Shown: in pieces, positions 46,997-47,675 of the stretch
Layout: each line of letters opens with the position of its first letter
How positions within the stretch are numbered: position 1 is the first letter of the stretch
Assembly (NCBI GenBank): GCA_031267635.1
Contig: JAIRYX010000232.1
Location: 1 to 47,675, forward strand
Source: Planctomycetaceae bacterium
Lineage (GTDB): Bacteria; Planctomycetota; Planctomycetia; Pirellulales; Thermoguttaceae
DNA: 47,675 nt
Direction: 5' to 3'
Program-made: the position numbers and the translations under genes
Notes under the pieces: generated by a model
Databases searched by the model: none
The model's input: only the letters and a program-made list of their open reading frames with translations
Told to the model about the DNA's origin: nothing

Positions 46997-47037
46997 GGGA
47001 CAGCCGGGACTTGAGCGACTTTGGGAACTGCTGGGAC
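46997..47037. repeat. G-rich bracket motif
   Basis: AGGGACAGCCGGGACTTGAG then CGACTTTGGGAACTGCTGGG. The inverted counterpart is at 47165-47212 beyond the short array, which gives the same arrangement as the 33.9 and 8.7 kb loci. Confidence 0.5.
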
Positions 47038-47038
47038 A

Positions 47039-47164
47039 GGCGACGCTCCTGAAAAAGACGTTCTCCAAATCAAAAAAGCCAGTCCCCAAATTCACAGTGA
47101 AACGTTCGGCAGTCGGTTCAATGGCGACGCTCCTGAAAAAGAAGTTCCCCAAATCAAAAAAGCC
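47039..47164. repeat. Decayed 21-bp array with an 84-bp direct repeat
   Basis: A 49-bp segment (GGCGACGCTCCTGAAAAAGA then GTTCTCCAAATCAAAAAAGC) recurs with few changes exactly 84 bases later, at 47123. This is four 21-bp units, so the array may be an older version of the others with a higher-order repeat. Confidence 0.6.
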
Positions 47165-47212
47165 AGTCCCCCAAGTCCCTTGTGTCTCTTTTGTCTCATA
47201 AGTCCCTTGCCC
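47165..47212. repeat. Inverted bracket motif
   Basis: AGTCCCCCAAGTCCCTTGTG then TCTCTTTTGTCTCATAAGTC. It is inverted relative to 46997-47037 and stands between the 84-bp repeat and the next array. Confidence 0.5.
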
Positions 47213-47218
47213 GCAAGC

Positions 47219-47470
47219 TATTCGGGAATATCCGCAACGCTTTCGGGGTGTACCGCAGAGCCCTCGTGGGGTACCACGAAGCCGCCGTGGTGTACCACGG
47301 AGCCCTCGGGGGGTACCACGGAGCCCTCGGGGTGTACCACGGAGCTCTCGGGGGGTACCACGGAGCTCTCGGGGGGTACCACGGAGCCCTCGGGGGGTGC
47401 CACGAAGCCCTCGTGGTGTACCACGAAGCCCTCGTGGTGTACCACGAAGCCGCCGGAACACGCGACGGCG
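47219..47470. repeat. 21-bp tandem array, 12 units
   Basis: Twelve 21-bp units of the type CCCTCGGGGGGTACCACGGA and CCCTCGTGGTGTACCACGAA, GC-rich and with a central GGTACC in many units. Units 6 and 7 are identical, as are 9 and 10. Long ORFs on both strands follow from the period and are not called as genes. Confidence 0.9.
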
Positions 47471-47675
47471 GTTCTGTAACCGGTGACGAACGCGCCGTAA
47501 CCGGTGACGAGTGCGCCGTAACCGGTGACGAGTGCGCCGTAACCGGTGACGAGTGCGCCGTAACCGGTGACGAGCGCGCCGTAACCGGTGACGAGTGCGC
47601 CGTAACCGGTGACGAGCGCGCCGTAACCGGTGACGAGTGCGCCGTAACCGGTGACGAGCGCGCCGTAACCGGTGA
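47470..47675. repeat. 21-bp tandem array, about 10 units (runs off right edge)
   Basis: Nearly perfect 21-bp units with the constant core CGCCGTAACCGGTGACGAG, varying only at one or two bases (AGTG/AGCG). It is the most homogeneous array here and abuts the previous one in phase. The core contains the near-palindrome GTAACCGGTGAC. The right end lies outside the window. Confidence 0.95.

Noticed and set aside
46994-47479. Long repeat ORFs on both strands at the right end
   Set aside because: They are translations of the 21-bp array units, open in opposite strands at once, so there is no evidence of a gene.
33971-47675. CRISPR arrays
   Set aside because: The repeats are contiguous 21-bp units without unique spacers, and no cas genes are present.

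Overview
The window looks like a piece of a Planctomycetota chromosome of moderate GC. The evidence is in the proteins. Two giant secreted proteins carry diverged forms of the planctomycete N-terminal LEPR-XLL signature (LEVLEDRHLLS, VESLEERHLLN) and C-terminal dockerin modules. Other typical marks are GYF_2-headed membrane proteins, a prenyltransferase-fold/DUF4159 protein, a TatC with an enlarged loop and a dynamin-like GTPase. The lineage cannot be fixed below phylum from sequence alone. No rRNA, tRNA, CRISPR array or complete insertion sequence was seen.

Layout. 1-582: a decayed 21-bp tandem array and a small palindromic repeat. 583-2988 (+): secreted DUF4159 protein. 3148-17153 (-): ten genes on one strand, containing an ExbB/TolQ-like channel subunit with two TolR-like anchors, two related double-GYF_2 membrane proteins (DUF805 and PrsW protease), a 970-residue one-pass coiled-coil protein, a GAP1-N2-type protein, a zinc-ribbon GTPase resembling DO-GTPase2, a GYF_2/DUF4177 protein and a lipoprotein. 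17154-18419: a probable structured RNA with a terminator, then interspersed repeats. 18420-20017 (+): ECF sigma factor and a likely anti-sigma factor. 20202-20936 (-): BtaB-like methyltransferase. 21185-21519: a MITE-like element. 22115-31862 (+): two giant secreted cohesin-like/dockerin proteins. 31876-33768 (-): dynamin-like GTPase. 33971-34720: two 21-bp arrays. 35005-39750 (-): GlgX, an RlmI/RlmK-like methyltransferase and a CpaB-like protein. 40353-46973 (+): TatC, an AraC regulator, an SMP-30-type propeller protein, and a conserved unknown gene coupled to a SNF2 helicase. 46997-47675: further 21-bp arrays that run off the window.

How the genes work together. The most interesting unit is the minus-strand cluster at 3.1-17.2 kb. 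A GAP1-type protein beside a zinc-ribbon double-GTPase-like protein recalls the NTP-dependent conflict (possible immunity) systems proposed from comparative genomics. Here that core sits with GYF_2 adaptor proteins, an intramembrane protease, a coiled-coil membrane protein and a proton-channel-like trio. I infer, but cannot prove, a single membrane-associated signalling or defence apparatus. One of its TolR-like genes carries an in-frame stop with 31 plausible sense codons after it.

Non-coding structure is unusually rich. At least six tandem arrays have different unit sequences, but all have a unit of 21 bp (two helical turns or seven codons). Most are bracketed by short G-rich GGGACTT-type motifs in alternating orientation. 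A second family of terminal-inverted-repeat elements starting GTAACTATTCAG occurs at seven intergenic sites.
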